From positions 62,001 through 126,000 of the forward strand of contig JAEYGZ010000040.1 in assembly GCA_023409535.1 (NCBI GenBank): DNA of 64,000 nucleotides. The letters run 5' to 3'. The translations under genes were made by a program, and so were the position numbers. Below are positions 43,232 to 52,134 of the stretch, piece after piece. The notes under the pieces are model-generated. The model searched no databases. It had not been told where the DNA came from and worked only from the letters and a program-made list of their open reading frames with translations. This DNA comes from Bacillota bacterium. GTDB taxonomy: Bacteria; Bacillota; Clostridia; Lachnospirales; Lachnospiraceae. Every line of letters begins with the position of its first letter. Position 1 is the first letter of the stretch.

Positions 43232-44515
43232 ATGGGACATATTACAAGTAAAGATGCCTATAAGAATTTAGAAGAAAGAATCAATTGGTTTACACAAGGG
43301 GCTCCGCCATCGGAAAGCCTGTATAAAATTTTGCAGGTCCTATATACGGAAAAGGAAGCCAAGTGGGTCGCACTGTTGCCGGTTCGTCCATTTACTGCAA
43401 AAAAAGCGGCAAAGATCTGGAATACCAGTGAAGGGAAGGCAGAAGCTTTTTTAGAGCATCTTTGCGGGAAGGCGTTGCTTGTGGATTCCTTTTATAAAGG
43501 AGTACGTCAATTTGTAATGCCGCCTCCAATGGCAGGATTTATTGAATTTGCATTGATGCGCACAAGAGGCGATATCGATCAGAAATATTTAAGCGAATTA
43601 TATTATCAGTATATGAATGTAGAAGAAGATTTTGTTAAGGATTTATTTTACGCAACGGAGACACATCTTGGACGGGTTTATGTGCAGGAGCCGGTTTTGA
43701 CCAATGACAACACCATTCATATTTTGGATTATGAAAGAGCAAGCCACATAATTGAGGAGGCAGCTCATGTAGGCCTTGGAACATGCTATTGCAGGCATAA
43801 GATGCTGCACGCAGGCCACCCGTGTGAAATCAATGCTCCGTTGGATGTTTGCCTCACCTTTGGCAATGTTGCCCGTTCTCTTGCGGAAAATGGGCAGCAT
43901 GCAAGATTAATTGACAAGAAAGAGGCAATGGAGGTATTAGAACGTTCTTATGCAGCCAATTTGGTACAAATTGGTGAAAATGTCCGTGAGGATCCGGCAT
44001 TTATTTGCAATTGCTGCGGCTGTTGCTGTGAAGCCTTGCAGGCAGCGAGAAAATTTAGCCCGATGCAGCCGGTGGCTACTACGAATTATATACCTAAGAT
44101 TTCGAAAGAATGTGTAGGATGCGGTAAATGTGTAAAGGTATGTCCGGTATTGGCAATTTCCATGCAAAACAATAAAGAGGGTAAGAAGACGGCGGTGGTA
44201 GATCATGAGGTATGCCTGGGCTGCGGTGTATGTGTGCGCAATTGTCCGAAAAATGCCATTGAATTAGTGCGGAGAGAGATTGAGGTCATTACACCGGTGA
44301 ATAGTACCCATAGATTTGTACTGCAGGCAATCGAGAAAGGAACCCTTCAGAATCTTATCTTTGATAACCAGGCATTTGCCAATCATCGTGCAATGGCGGC
44401 TGTGCTTGGAGTTATTCTAAAATTACCGCCTTTAAAGCAGATGCTGGCCAGCAAACAATTTAAATCCATATATCTGGATAAATTATTGTCAAATAAAAGT
44501 GCTAAAAGGCCGTAA
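43232..44515 (+). CDS. 4Fe-4S dicluster-domain protein with Cys-rich centre
   Basis: 427 residues, cytoplasmic. The N-terminal half (about 1-180) is helical and winged-helix-like (AKKAAKIWNTSEGKAEAFLEHL). A Cys/His-rich stretch (TCYCRHKMLHAGHPC, about 187-201) and CNCCGCCC (about 255) are followed by two ferredoxin clusters, CVGCGKCVKVCP and CLGCGVCVRNCP (about 290-345). The pattern fits clostridial 4Fe-4S proteins of unknown role in electron transfer. Monocistronic, with AGGAGGG before the ATG. Confidence 0.8.
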   Translation: MGHITSKDAYKNLEERINWFTQGAPPSESLYKILQVLYTEKEAKWVALLPVRPFTAKKAAKIWNTSEGKAEAFLEHLCGKALLVDSFYKGVRQFVMPPPMAGFIEFALMRTRGDIDQKYLSELYYQYMNVEEDFVKDLFYATETHLGRVYVQEPVLTNDNTIHILDYERASHIIEEAAHVGLGTCYCRHKMLHAGHPCEINAPLDVCLTFGNVARSLAENGQHARLIDKKEAMEVLERSYAANLVQIGENVREDPAFICNCCGCCCEALQAARKFSPMQPVATTNYIPKISKECVGCGKCVKVCPVLAISMQNNKEGKKTAVVDHEVCLGCGVCVRNCPKNAIELVRREIEVITPVNSTHRFVLQAIEKGTLQNLIFDNQAFANHRAMAAVLGVILKLPPLKQMLASKQFKSIYLDKLLSNKSAKRP

Positions 44516-44516
44516 A

Positions 44517-44578
44517 ACCGTCTCAAGCTTCAAGTGGCATCTTTGCATACTCAAAGTATGCGTAGACGCGGAGACGGT
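44517..44578. terminator. Two-tier hairpin after the Fe-S protein gene
   Basis: ACCGTCTC (44517-44524) pairs with GAGACGGT (44571-44578), enclosing a second hairpin GCATAC/GTATGC (44545-44550, 44556-44561). There is no long T-run, so it is a weak terminator or a processing structure. Confidence 0.45.
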
Positions 44579-44618
44579 CTGCTTGCTATAACATCTAATC
44601 TAAAGGAGGAATGCTGCT

Positions 44619-45485
44619 ATGCCTGATGTGATATCGTGGCTCTTGGAGGAGGAAAACCCTGCGGTACAATACCGTACCAAGACGGAACTGCTTGGCGAAC
44701 CTGCTGACAATGAAAAAGTTTTAAAATGGATAGATACCGTTCTGCCTGAAGAGTGGTATGAACGAAACGGATTATGGTACCGGTATTATATCACTGCCCT
44801 TGCCGAGTGCGGTTTAACCTGCGATGATATAAAAATCGGGTATGTTGAGAAGGCTTTTCATGAGCTTTCAAATTCGATTGATTGCAACTGCGGTGATTTT
44901 ATGCTGCTTCGGTCGCTGGTGAAGATGGGGTATGGGGACGGAGAACTCATAAAACAGATCACCGGGAAACTCTGTATGCATATGCTACCTGATCATGGCT
45001 TTTTATGCCTTCACAGGGTAAACAAACTGAAATATACACCGAAAAGCTGTTACAAAGACAATCTTCATGCTTTGCTGTTTCTTTCCGAATGCAGCAAAAA
45101 AGGTATTGTCTGCGGCATTGAGAAAGAGTTGACAGATTATTTTTATAAACACGATATTTTTTATAAAAGCACAGATAAATCCACGCTTGTTTTGTATTCC
45201 CGTGAAGGATGGAGAACGATTGATACCTTTTATCCGTTTGAAGTTATGCGGGTCGGTTTACAAAATGTTATTGAAGCCTTTTGCGCGTTAGGATACGGAA
45301 ATGACGAAAGATTAAAATCCGCGTGGGATATTTTATACAGCAAGAGAGAGAAGGATGGCAGATATGTTTTAAACGGGACTTTGTCAAAATCATATCTACC
45401 GAAGGAACGCGTTGGTAAGCCAAGCAAATGGATAACCTTTTATGCCCTTCTTGCAGAAAAAGAAAAACAGTTATGCAGTAAATAA
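44619..45485 (+). CDS. Uncharacterised helical protein, squalene-cyclase-like toroid fold suspected
   Basis: 288 residues without signal peptide or membrane helices. It begins WLLEEENPAVQYRTKTELL and ends KPSKWITFYALLAEK, patterns seen in small prenyltransferase/squalene-cyclase-like alpha-alpha toroid proteins of Firmicutes, with repeated helical hairpins and a Cys pair near residue 86 (DCNCGDFMLL). No catalytic motif is seen, so enzyme activity is not claimed. AAAGGAGG precedes the ATG. Confidence 0.5.
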   Translation: MPDVISWLLEEENPAVQYRTKTELLGEPADNEKVLKWIDTVLPEEWYERNGLWYRYYITALAECGLTCDDIKIGYVEKAFHELSNSIDCNCGDFMLLRSLVKMGYGDGELIKQITGKLCMHMLPDHGFLCLHRVNKLKYTPKSCYKDNLHALLFLSECSKKGIVCGIEKELTDYFYKHDIFYKSTDKSTLVLYSREGWRTIDTFYPFEVMRVGLQNVIEAFCALGYGNDERLKSAWDILYSKREKDGRYVLNGTLSKSYLPKERVGKPSKWITFYALLAEKEKQLCSK

Positions 45486-45558
45486 CAATAAGATGATAAT
45501 CGTCAATCAGCTTCCTGGATGCGGCTTTGCTTAATTAGGAAAATTAAAAACAATGTAA

Positions 45559-45599
45559 ACAAAAGTGTAGTTTCTGAAAAAAAGGGGCTACTTTTTTGT
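45559..45599 (+). terminator. Probable terminator
   Basis: ACAAAAGTGTAG (45559-45570) pairs with CTACTTTTTTGT (45588-45599) over ten of twelve bases, with T6 inside the 3' arm. It lies between the uncharacterised gene and the BceR operon; the rest of this 318-base gap holds only the promoter below. Confidence 0.5.
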
Positions 45600-45719
45600 T
45601 TGCCTTATCATTGATTAGTATCTTAATAATTTTTATAGTAATTACAGCAGGTTTGAGAACTGCGCCTTAAAGGATATGGTCATGAATGCACTTTCGCATA
45701 ATCCGGGCCGGCTGTTTTA

Positions 45720-45748
45720 TTGAAAAGTATCAGAAAAAGAGATACAAT
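45720..45748 (+). promoter_or_regulatory. Promoter of the bceRS-like operon
   Basis: TTGAAA (45720-45725), a 17-base spacer and TACAAT (45743-45748), 56 bases before the response regulator start. Confidence 0.6.
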
Positions 45749-45803
45749 TGAAATGGTAATGTGTGGCAATTATTAAATAAACAGCAGCTAAGGAAGGAGT
45801 CAT

Positions 45804-46460
45804 ATGTACAAAGTAATGATTATTGAAGATAATGACAGTATCCGCAGGGAGCTTTCGGTATTTTTGCAACAAAGCGGCTTTGAGACAATTACTCCGTCCG
45901 TATTTACCCGGATAAGTGATGTTATAAGAAGCAGCAGTCCGGATGTGATACTGCTTGATATTAATCTGATGGAGGAGGACGGGTTTCACCTGTGCCAAAG
46001 GATCCGGAAGTTTTCCGAAATACCGGTTATATTTGTAACCTGCAGAGAAAGCGAGGAGGATGAGCTTCGAGGCATCTTACTGGGAGGAGACGATTTCATA
46101 CGAAAACCATATCATTTGCCGGTGCTTCTTGCACGTATCCGAAGAATCCTTGAACGTTGTGAAAAAGCACATGCATTGCATGCAGGTGACGTATACCTGG
46201 ATGTACCGGCAATGAATTTAAGGACAAAGAATTATACGATAGAGTTATCGAAAAACGAATGCCGTATTTTATATTTTCTGTTTATAAACAGAGGAAGGAC
46301 CGTTACCAAGGATGAGTTGATCGAAGCCCTATGGGAAAATAAATTATACGTTGACAACAATATTTTAAATGTTAACATGTCAAGGCTGCGCAAGCGCTTA
46401 TCGGAGATTGGACTGTCGGACTTTATTAAAACCGTTCCGCAGGAGGGATATAGCATATGA
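45804..46460 (+). CDS. bceR: BceR-type response regulator
   Basis: 218 residues of the OmpR family: receiver (VMIIEDNDSIRRE, Asp52 in LLDINLMEEDG, RKPYH) and winged helix (LSKNECRILYFLF, NVNMSRLRKRL, VPQEGYSI). It overlaps the kinase gene by four bases (ATGA). Together with the downstream ABC genes it forms the peptide-antibiotic sensing module known from BceRS, where it activates the transporter genes. Confidence 0.85.
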   Translation: MYKVMIIEDNDSIRRELSVFLQQSGFETITPSVFTRISDVIRSSSPDVILLDINLMEEDGFHLCQRIRKFSEIPVIFVTCRESEEDELRGILLGGDDFIRKPYHLPVLLARIRRILERCEKAHALHAGDVYLDVPAMNLRTKNYTIELSKNECRILYFLFINRGRTVTKDELIEALWENKLYVDNNILNVNMSRLRKRLSEIGLSDFIKTVPQEGYSI

Positions 46461-47464
46461 CTTTGATCCGGTATATACAGGATAAGCTGGTAATTATAAT
46501 ATTAAGTATGATTTTTGGATTTTTTATCGGGTTACTGCTCCTGCTTTATGGACTCGATCTCTTTATGATCGGTTTCATCTGGATATGCGGACTTCTTCTC
46601 TTCGGGATATCTCTGGGTATAGGATATTTCCGGCTTCAGGAACGTACAAAGCACTGCAATAAGATTATGAAAACACTTGAAAAATCCTATATGATCAGTG
46701 ATGTGATTGCAAAACCGGACAGTATTCAGGAAGAAATCTATTATGAATTGCTGAAAACAGCCTGTAAATCAATGAATGATGAGGTGGAACAAAGCAAGCG
46801 AAGCCAGGCTGACTATAAAAGCTATATCGAGGAATGGATTCATGAGGTAAAGAATCCGGTATCTGCAATCAAGCTTATATGTTTTAATCATCCTGCGGAG
46901 GTGACAAAGCAAATCAGCAGGGAAATGGAGGCAATTGATTATTTGCTGGAGCAGGTACTTTACTACGCACGGAGCGAATTGGTGGAAAAGGACTATTTCA
47001 TACGGAGCTTCAGCTTATCGGACGCAATTAATACCGCATTGCTGCGAAACCGGACAATTCTGCAAAGCTACGGCTTTACGATAGAGGATTCCGTTCCTGA
47101 GGTGTGGGTCTCCTCCGATGAAAAATGGGTAACCTTTATACTCAGTCAGCTTATCTCCAATGCGGTCAAATATCATAAGAATGATAATCCGGTATTAAAA
47201 TTTACAGCAAAGAAGTCGGTTCATAGTATTTCATTGATGGTGGAAGACAATGGAATCGGAATATCGAAGGCTGACCTACCGCGTATTTTTGAGCGGGGCT
47301 TCACAGGCAGTGACCGGAAAAAATTGAATGCCACCGGAATGGGACTGTTTATCTGTAAAAATCTTTGCGATAAAATGGGACTGACAATTTCAGCCGAATC
47401 GGAAGTGAATTGCAGAACAAAAATAATGATATCATTTCCATGCGGACCGCTTACAGAATTGTAA
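46457..47464 (+). CDS. bceS: BceS-type intramembrane-sensing histidine kinase
   Basis: 335 residues with two closely spaced membrane helices (about 10-60) and almost no outer domain, the hallmark of kinases that sense through the partner ABC transporter. EWIHEVKNPVSAIK carries the phosphorylated His129; the ATPase shows SNAVKYHKND, VEDNGIGISKAD and GTGMGLFICKNL-like boxes (ATGMGLFICK). Confidence 0.85.
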   Translation: MTLIRYIQDKLVIIILSMIFGFFIGLLLLLYGLDLFMIGFIWICGLLLFGISLGIGYFRLQERTKHCNKIMKTLEKSYMISDVIAKPDSIQEEIYYELLKTACKSMNDEVEQSKRSQADYKSYIEEWIHEVKNPVSAIKLICFNHPAEVTKQISREMEAIDYLLEQVLYYARSELVEKDYFIRSFSLSDAINTALLRNRTILQSYGFTIEDSVPEVWVSSDEKWVTFILSQLISNAVKYHKNDNPVLKFTAKKSVHSISLMVEDNGIGISKADLPRIFERGFTGSDRKKLNATGMGLFICKNLCDKMGLTISAESEVNCRTKIMISFPCGPLTEL

Positions 47465-47529
47465 GTAGACATGAAATCCTGAAAATGTTATTGTCTGTTA
47501 AATAATATTTGACAAGGAGGATGTTTTCT

Positions 47530-48297
47530 ATGGAAAAATTATTGAAGGTCGAGCATGTTGTGAAGTATTACGGCAGTAAAAGTATGATTACCCAGGCTCT
47601 GGATGAGGTATCCTTTGAGGTGGAAGAAGGAGAGTTTCTTGCTGTCATGGGTGCCTCGGGGAGCGGTAAATCGACTTTATTAAACTGCATTTCTACGATT
47701 GATACGGTTTCATCCGGTCATATTTATCTGTCAGGTACGGATATAACCGCATTGCCCCGGTCAAAGACCGCAGAATTCAGACAACGCAATCTTGGCTTTA
47801 TATTTCAGGATTATAATCTGCTGGATACCCTGACAATCGGTGAGAACATTGCGCTTGCACCGATGATCGGCAGAATGGAACGCAGGCAGATCGCTTCGAA
47901 GGTGGAAGAGGTGGCTGCAGCACTGGAAATTAATCATTTGCTTGATAAATTTCCATATCAGGTCTCCGGCGGGGAAAGGCAGCGCTGTGCCTGTGCAAGG
48001 GCGTTGATCTGCAGACCCGGACTGATCCTTGCAGACGAACCGACCGGAGCACTTGACTCAAAATCATCTGAGATTCTGCTGGATACTCTTTCAAAATTGA
48101 ATAAAGAAAGAAATGCCACGATAATCATGGTTACCCATGATATTTTCTCCGCCAGCTATTGCAGCCGGATTTTATTCCTGCGTGACGGCAGGCTGTTTGA
48201 TGAGCTTCAGAGAGGAGAAAAGAGCCGGTGGGAATTCTTCGGAGAAATATTGGATGTGGTTACGGTGCTGGGAGGTGGTGTGAAAGATGTTGGCTGA
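47530..48297 (+). CDS. bceA: BceA-type ABC transporter ATPase
   Basis: 255 residues: Walker A GASGSGKST, FQDYNLLDTLT, signature VSGGERQRCA, Walker B LILADEPTGALDS, and THD. The ATG at 47530 lies nine bases after AAGGAGG; the earlier TTG at 47509 and ATG at 47521 are too close. Powers the BceB-like permease, whose start it overlaps by eleven bases. Confidence 0.85.
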   Translation: MEKLLKVEHVVKYYGSKSMITQALDEVSFEVEEGEFLAVMGASGSGKSTLLNCISTIDTVSSGHIYLSGTDITALPRSKTAEFRQRNLGFIFQDYNLLDTLTIGENIALAPMIGRMERRQIASKVEEVAAALEINHLLDKFPYQVSGGERQRCACARALICRPGLILADEPTGALDSKSSEILLDTLSKLNKERNATIIMVTHDIFSASYCSRILFLRDGRLFDELQRGEKSRWEFFGEILDVVTVLGGGVKDVG

Positions 48298-50257
48298 ATT
48301 ATCCATCCGCAACATGAAACGGTCTCTCAGGGACTACAGCATCTATATTCTGACCTTAACGATTTCCTTTACGCTGATCTATGCCTTTCACTTAATCTGC
48401 TATTCCCCGGATCTTATGGGACTAAGCGGGTCAATGGAGGATTTCCGGGAAGTAAATAAGCTGATCGCCATCGTCATTGTTTTGGTGATAGGATGGTTAA
48501 TCAATTATATCATTCGTTATATGATAAAGCAGCGGGGAAAAGAATTTAGCATCTATCTGCTTCTTGGAATGAAAAGTAGGTATATTTACCAAATGTTTTT
48601 TGTCGAAAATCTATTGCTGTGCCTGGCTTCGTTAGGAATGGGCATTTTTTTCGGCACCCTGCTTTTTCAGATATTATCCGTTCTCATTATGAAGGTGTTT
48701 GAGGTGGAGTATCAGCCGGTTTTCTTCTTTTCGCTGAAAGCCTTGGGACTTACCGCGGCTTATGCAGCCGGCATGATGCTTTTGTCACTGCTTTCCAATA
48801 GCCGCAGGCTGAGAAAAATGAGCATTTATGATCTGATGTGCGCTGAAAAGAAAAACGAGGTACAGGAAGTTTATAAAAAAAGCGCCGGAAATATTCTCTT
48901 TTTTATTGTATTTTGCTTGATCGGATTGTTCGGACTGATTTTTATGTATTACATAACGGCGGTTGAACCGGAATTAACTACTTTCTCAAACCTGTTACTC
49001 AGTATTATAAGCGTTATTGTCTGTATCTACGGCTGTTATATCAGTATATCACCGGCAATGGTACGCCTATTCCTTTACGGAAACCGCAAATACACAGGAA
49101 ATCGAATGATTATATTCAGAGCACTGGCAGCAAAAATGAATACAATGAGATTCACGCTGGGAAATCTTGCGGTGCTGATTACCTTAACCTTTCTCGCAGT
49201 TCAAACCGGAATGCTGATGAAGGGCTTTCTGGATGAGCTTTTTATCTCGAGAGCACCTTTTGATGTTATGTGCACCAGTGCCAACGAAGAAGAAGATTTT
49301 ACTAAAATAACTGATTACCTGAAAGACCGGGAGGGGATACGTGAGAAATATCAATATCATATATACGATGTAGGTTCAGCTGACGTCGGCGGCTTTTTCC
49401 AGAGAGAAGTAACAGAATCAGACTGGGGCACCTATATGAAGTACAGTGATTATGCAAAGCTTAGAAAGATGCTGGGGTATAAAGAGCCGGTTGAAACCCG
49501 GGACGGGTACTTGCTGCATTGTGTGGAATATGTTAAGAATGAGGTATCAAAGCAGGATAATACGGATATGATCATAAACGGCAAGACCTATCAGCTGCGT
49601 ACTATCAATACCGAAGGCTTTGGTCTTGAGGGAATGAATGGAGTTTATTTTGTTATTGTTGTCCCGGATGAAGCAGCTTCAGATCTGGGGGTAAACCATA
49701 CTGTTATGGCAATATCAACAGTAAATGAAACAACGGAAACTACCAGAAGTAACATCGAAAAGCTGTTGGAAATAGCAATAGGGGAGAATATCCATGAAAG
49801 GCTGAGTGTAAAGGGAGGGCTAAAAGCTGATAACGTGACGGCTGTTCTTATCGTATCTTTTACCATGTTTTATATCGGATTAATTTTCGCTTGCGTAATG
49901 TCTGCAATCATGGCAATTCAACAGCTTGGCGATTTGATGAAGCATCGTCGCCATTATATGAGACTGTCTCAGTTGGGGATGTCCGGGGACCGTATTGATG
50001 GTATGATTCTGCAGCAGATGTTAATACATTTTGCGGTGCCGCTGCTTCTTTCGATCCCCATTTCCATATCCCTGTTCAATTCTATCGGCCATATTTTTAA
50101 TTCCTATGTAAATAAATCTATGATGTTTCGTTATATGACCGGAGCGCTTCTTGGATTTGGAATGATATATTCTTTGTATTTTCTGTTAACTTATCTGAGT
50201 TTCGTAAAAGAAATCAAAAGAGATGTGGACGGAGGGCGAAATGATAGGTTATATTAG
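48287..50257 (+). CDS. bceB: BceB-type ABC transporter permease
   Basis: 656 residues with about ten membrane helices and one large extracytoplasmic domain (about 310-520, between helices seven and eight), the layout that defines BceB/VraG permeases. FtsX-like motifs occur twice (KQRGKEFSIYLLLGMKSRY and MKHRRHYMRLSQLGMSGDR). It removes peptide antibiotics such as bacitracin-type or cationic peptides from their membrane target and signals to the kinase. Confidence 0.85.
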   Translation: MLAELSIRNMKRSLRDYSIYILTLTISFTLIYAFHLICYSPDLMGLSGSMEDFREVNKLIAIVIVLVIGWLINYIIRYMIKQRGKEFSIYLLLGMKSRYIYQMFFVENLLLCLASLGMGIFFGTLLFQILSVLIMKVFEVEYQPVFFFSLKALGLTAAYAAGMMLLSLLSNSRRLRKMSIYDLMCAEKKNEVQEVYKKSAGNILFFIVFCLIGLFGLIFMYYITAVEPELTTFSNLLLSIISVIVCIYGCYISISPAMVRLFLYGNRKYTGNRMIIFRALAAKMNTMRFTLGNLAVLITLTFLAVQTGMLMKGFLDELFISRAPFDVMCTSANEEEDFTKITDYLKDREGIREKYQYHIYDVGSADVGGFFQREVTESDWGTYMKYSDYAKLRKMLGYKEPVETRDGYLLHCVEYVKNEVSKQDNTDMIINGKTYQLRTINTEGFGLEGMNGVYFVIVVPDEAASDLGVNHTVMAISTVNETTETTRSNIEKLLEIAIGENIHERLSVKGGLKADNVTAVLIVSFTMFYIGLIFACVMSAIMAIQQLGDLMKHRRHYMRLSQLGMSGDRIDGMILQQMLIHFAVPLLLSIPISISLFNSIGHIFNSYVNKSMMFRYMTGALLGFGMIYSLYFLLTYLSFVKEIKRDVDGGRNDRLY

Positions 50258-50292
50258 TATTAACAAATGAAAAAAATGATGGAGAGATTATA

Positions 50293-51336
50293 ATGTATGA
50301 TGTACTAATCATAGGTGCCGGGCCTGCCGGCAGCAGTGCGGCCAGGGAGCTGGCAGGTAAGGGATACAGGGTTTTGCTGGTAGAAAAGTTCAGGATGCCG
50401 AGAAACAAGTCCTGTTCCGGTATTTTAATTAAGAAATCAATTGATTTATTAGCAAAGTATTTTGGGGAAGCGGCGCCGGAGTATACGCAATGTACTCCTA
50501 CGGATAACCGGGGAATGATTTTTACAAATGATAAAGGGAAAGAATACCGATATGAACAGGAAGGCTTAAATATTTGGAGAAGCTCCTTTGATCATTGGCT
50601 GGTACAAAAGGCAATGGAAGCCGGAACAGAATTTCGCGATGAAACGACGGCACTATTTTGTATTGAGCATCCTGAAGGGATCGAAGTTCAATTAAAGGGA
50701 ACGGTTGAATACAGTGAATATGCAAAATTTGTAATAGTCTGTGACGGTGCGGTCGGTTCAATCAAACGAAAGCTGCTTTCTTCCAGGGGGAATTATATCA
50801 CAACCTATCAGACCTTTAACAGAGGATCGATTGATTTGGATTATCATTATTTTTATGCTTATTTGCAGCCGATGTTATCAGAGTATGATGCATGGTTTAA
50901 TGTCAAGGATAACTATTTGATTCTCGGAGTATCCGTGAAAGATACCGGAAATATTCCGTATTATTATACGCAGTTTCTTTCTTATATGGAGCAGCACCAT
51001 AATCTGAAAATTGATAAGCAGGAACGGGAAGAAAAGTGGCTGATGCCGCATATTATGCCCGGCTGTCCGGTGGAATACGGACAAGGAAAAGTATTGTTTG
51101 CGGGAGAAACAGCAGGCTTTCTCAATCCTATGGGAGAGGGCATTTCAGCCGGATTGGAGAGCGGTTATGCTGCGGCGAAAGCGATTGAACAATGTGGTTT
51201 GGATAGCCCGGAGTTTAATATGGAGAAGGTCTATTCAGCATATCGGGACAATACGGCCGCATTAAAGAATTATATGGTCAGGCAATGGAACTTTGTTGCA
51301 AGTATGGCAGGCACATTTGAACATATGAGGGTTTGA
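50293..51336 (+). CDS. FAD-dependent oxidoreductase, geranylgeranyl-reductase type
   Basis: 347 residues. The FAD-binding GIGAGPAGSSAA-like motif (IIGAGPAGSSAARELA), VEKFRMPRNKSCSG, DGAVGSIKR and a late FAGETAGFLNPMGEGISAGLESG (the GD-like second FAD motif) place it with the geranylgeranyl reductase/halogenase group. It may reduce isoprenoid double bonds or oxidise an aromatic substrate. It lies 35 bases after the BceB gene in the same direction; a functional link is inferred. Confidence 0.8.
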   Translation: MYDVLIIGAGPAGSSAARELAGKGYRVLLVEKFRMPRNKSCSGILIKKSIDLLAKYFGEAAPEYTQCTPTDNRGMIFTNDKGKEYRYEQEGLNIWRSSFDHWLVQKAMEAGTEFRDETTALFCIEHPEGIEVQLKGTVEYSEYAKFVIVCDGAVGSIKRKLLSSRGNYITTYQTFNRGSIDLDYHYFYAYLQPMLSEYDAWFNVKDNYLILGVSVKDTGNIPYYYTQFLSYMEQHHNLKIDKQEREEKWLMPHIMPGCPVEYGQGKVLFAGETAGFLNPMGEGISAGLESGYAAAKAIEQCGLDSPEFNMEKVYSAYRDNTAALKNYMVRQWNFVASMAGTFEHMRV

Positions 51337-51426
51337 AGGAGACCGATGCCGGAGGAGGATGAGGATATTAAGGAAGCTTCCGCAAAATGAAGCAAAATAT
51401 TCGGAGCATAAGGAGGAGCGTACAAG

Positions 51427-51729
51427 ATGAGCAATGAAAAATGTGACCTGGCCCATCCAAACGGAATCAAAGAAAAGAAAATGGAAGTGATAGACGGATA
51501 CACGATCAAATACCACGCTAACGGTAAAACGATATGGTCTAAGGGCAAAATGGCCGATGACAACCCTGACGGTTATTGGGAGTGGTATCGTCCGGACGGC
51601 ACGATAAAACGTTCCGGATATTTTAATATGGGAGAACCTGTCGGAGAATGGATTACTTATGACAGCAAAGGACAAAAATACAATTCGACGCTTCGCGGCG
51701 GTAATGTGAAAGCCTCTAAGGGTGATTGA
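51427..51729 (+). CDS. Small MORN/YwqK-like repeat protein
   Basis: 100 residues. It holds short repeats of the YxxNGxxxxxGxx type (YHANGKTIWSKGKM, YRPDGTIKRSGYF, YDSKGQKYNS), typical of MORN-variant/YwqK proteins. In some bacteria YwqK-like proteins neutralise toxins; here no toxin is adjacent. AAGGAGG precedes the ATG. Confidence 0.65.
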   Translation: MSNEKCDLAHPNGIKEKKMEVIDGYTIKYHANGKTIWSKGKMADDNPDGYWEWYRPDGTIKRSGYFNMGEPVGEWITYDSKGQKYNSTLRGGNVKASKGD

Positions 51730-51870
51730 GACACTCCTGTGAGAGGTCAAACAGGTTCTAGTGCTATCTCTTTTATAACCTTAAAGAACAGTGTAACGAT
51801 TAATATGATAACAAATAGCAGATGAGATAAAAAATAAAGGAAGCTGGCCGCAAAAAAATTTCTATATGTA

Positions 51871-51904
51871 AAAAGATGAGGTAAGAAATCATGCCTCATC
51901 TTTT
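51871..51904. terminator. Bidirectional terminator
   Basis: AAAAGATGAGG (51871-51881) and CCTCATCTTTT (51894-51904) form a perfect 11-base stem ending in T-rich sequence on both strands. It separates the MORN-like gene from the convergent metal-ATPase operon. Confidence 0.75.
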
Positions 51905-51954
51905 ATTTTTGGTACAATCAGGGAAATTGTCTTATAGTGTTCTGCTTGCAAATG

Positions 51955-52134
51955 TTAAAACACAAATTTCATAAGAATAGCAGCAACAGCAAGAATTACT
52001 CCTATAATTGAAATCACGCCATAGATTTTTACTGATTCCGGATCCTCCTTCTCTTTACGCAGTTTGGCTGCTCCGGCATAAAACATACCTAAACCGACAA
52101 TTATAAATAAGGCAAATAATAACCATCCGCTCAT
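51955..52134 (-). CDS. Small two-helix membrane protein downstream of the metal ATPase
   Basis: 59 residues with two membrane helices (WLLFALFIIVGLGMFYAGAA and VISIIGVILAVAAILM) joined by a charged loop. The ATG at 52134 overlaps the ATPase stop as ATGA, and GGAGG lies eight bases before it inside the ATPase gene, so translation is coupled. Unknown function; perhaps an accessory subunit. Confidence 0.65.
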   Translation of the reverse strand: MSGWLLFALFIIVGLGMFYAGAAKLRKEKEDPESVKIYGVISIIGVILAVAAILMKFVF

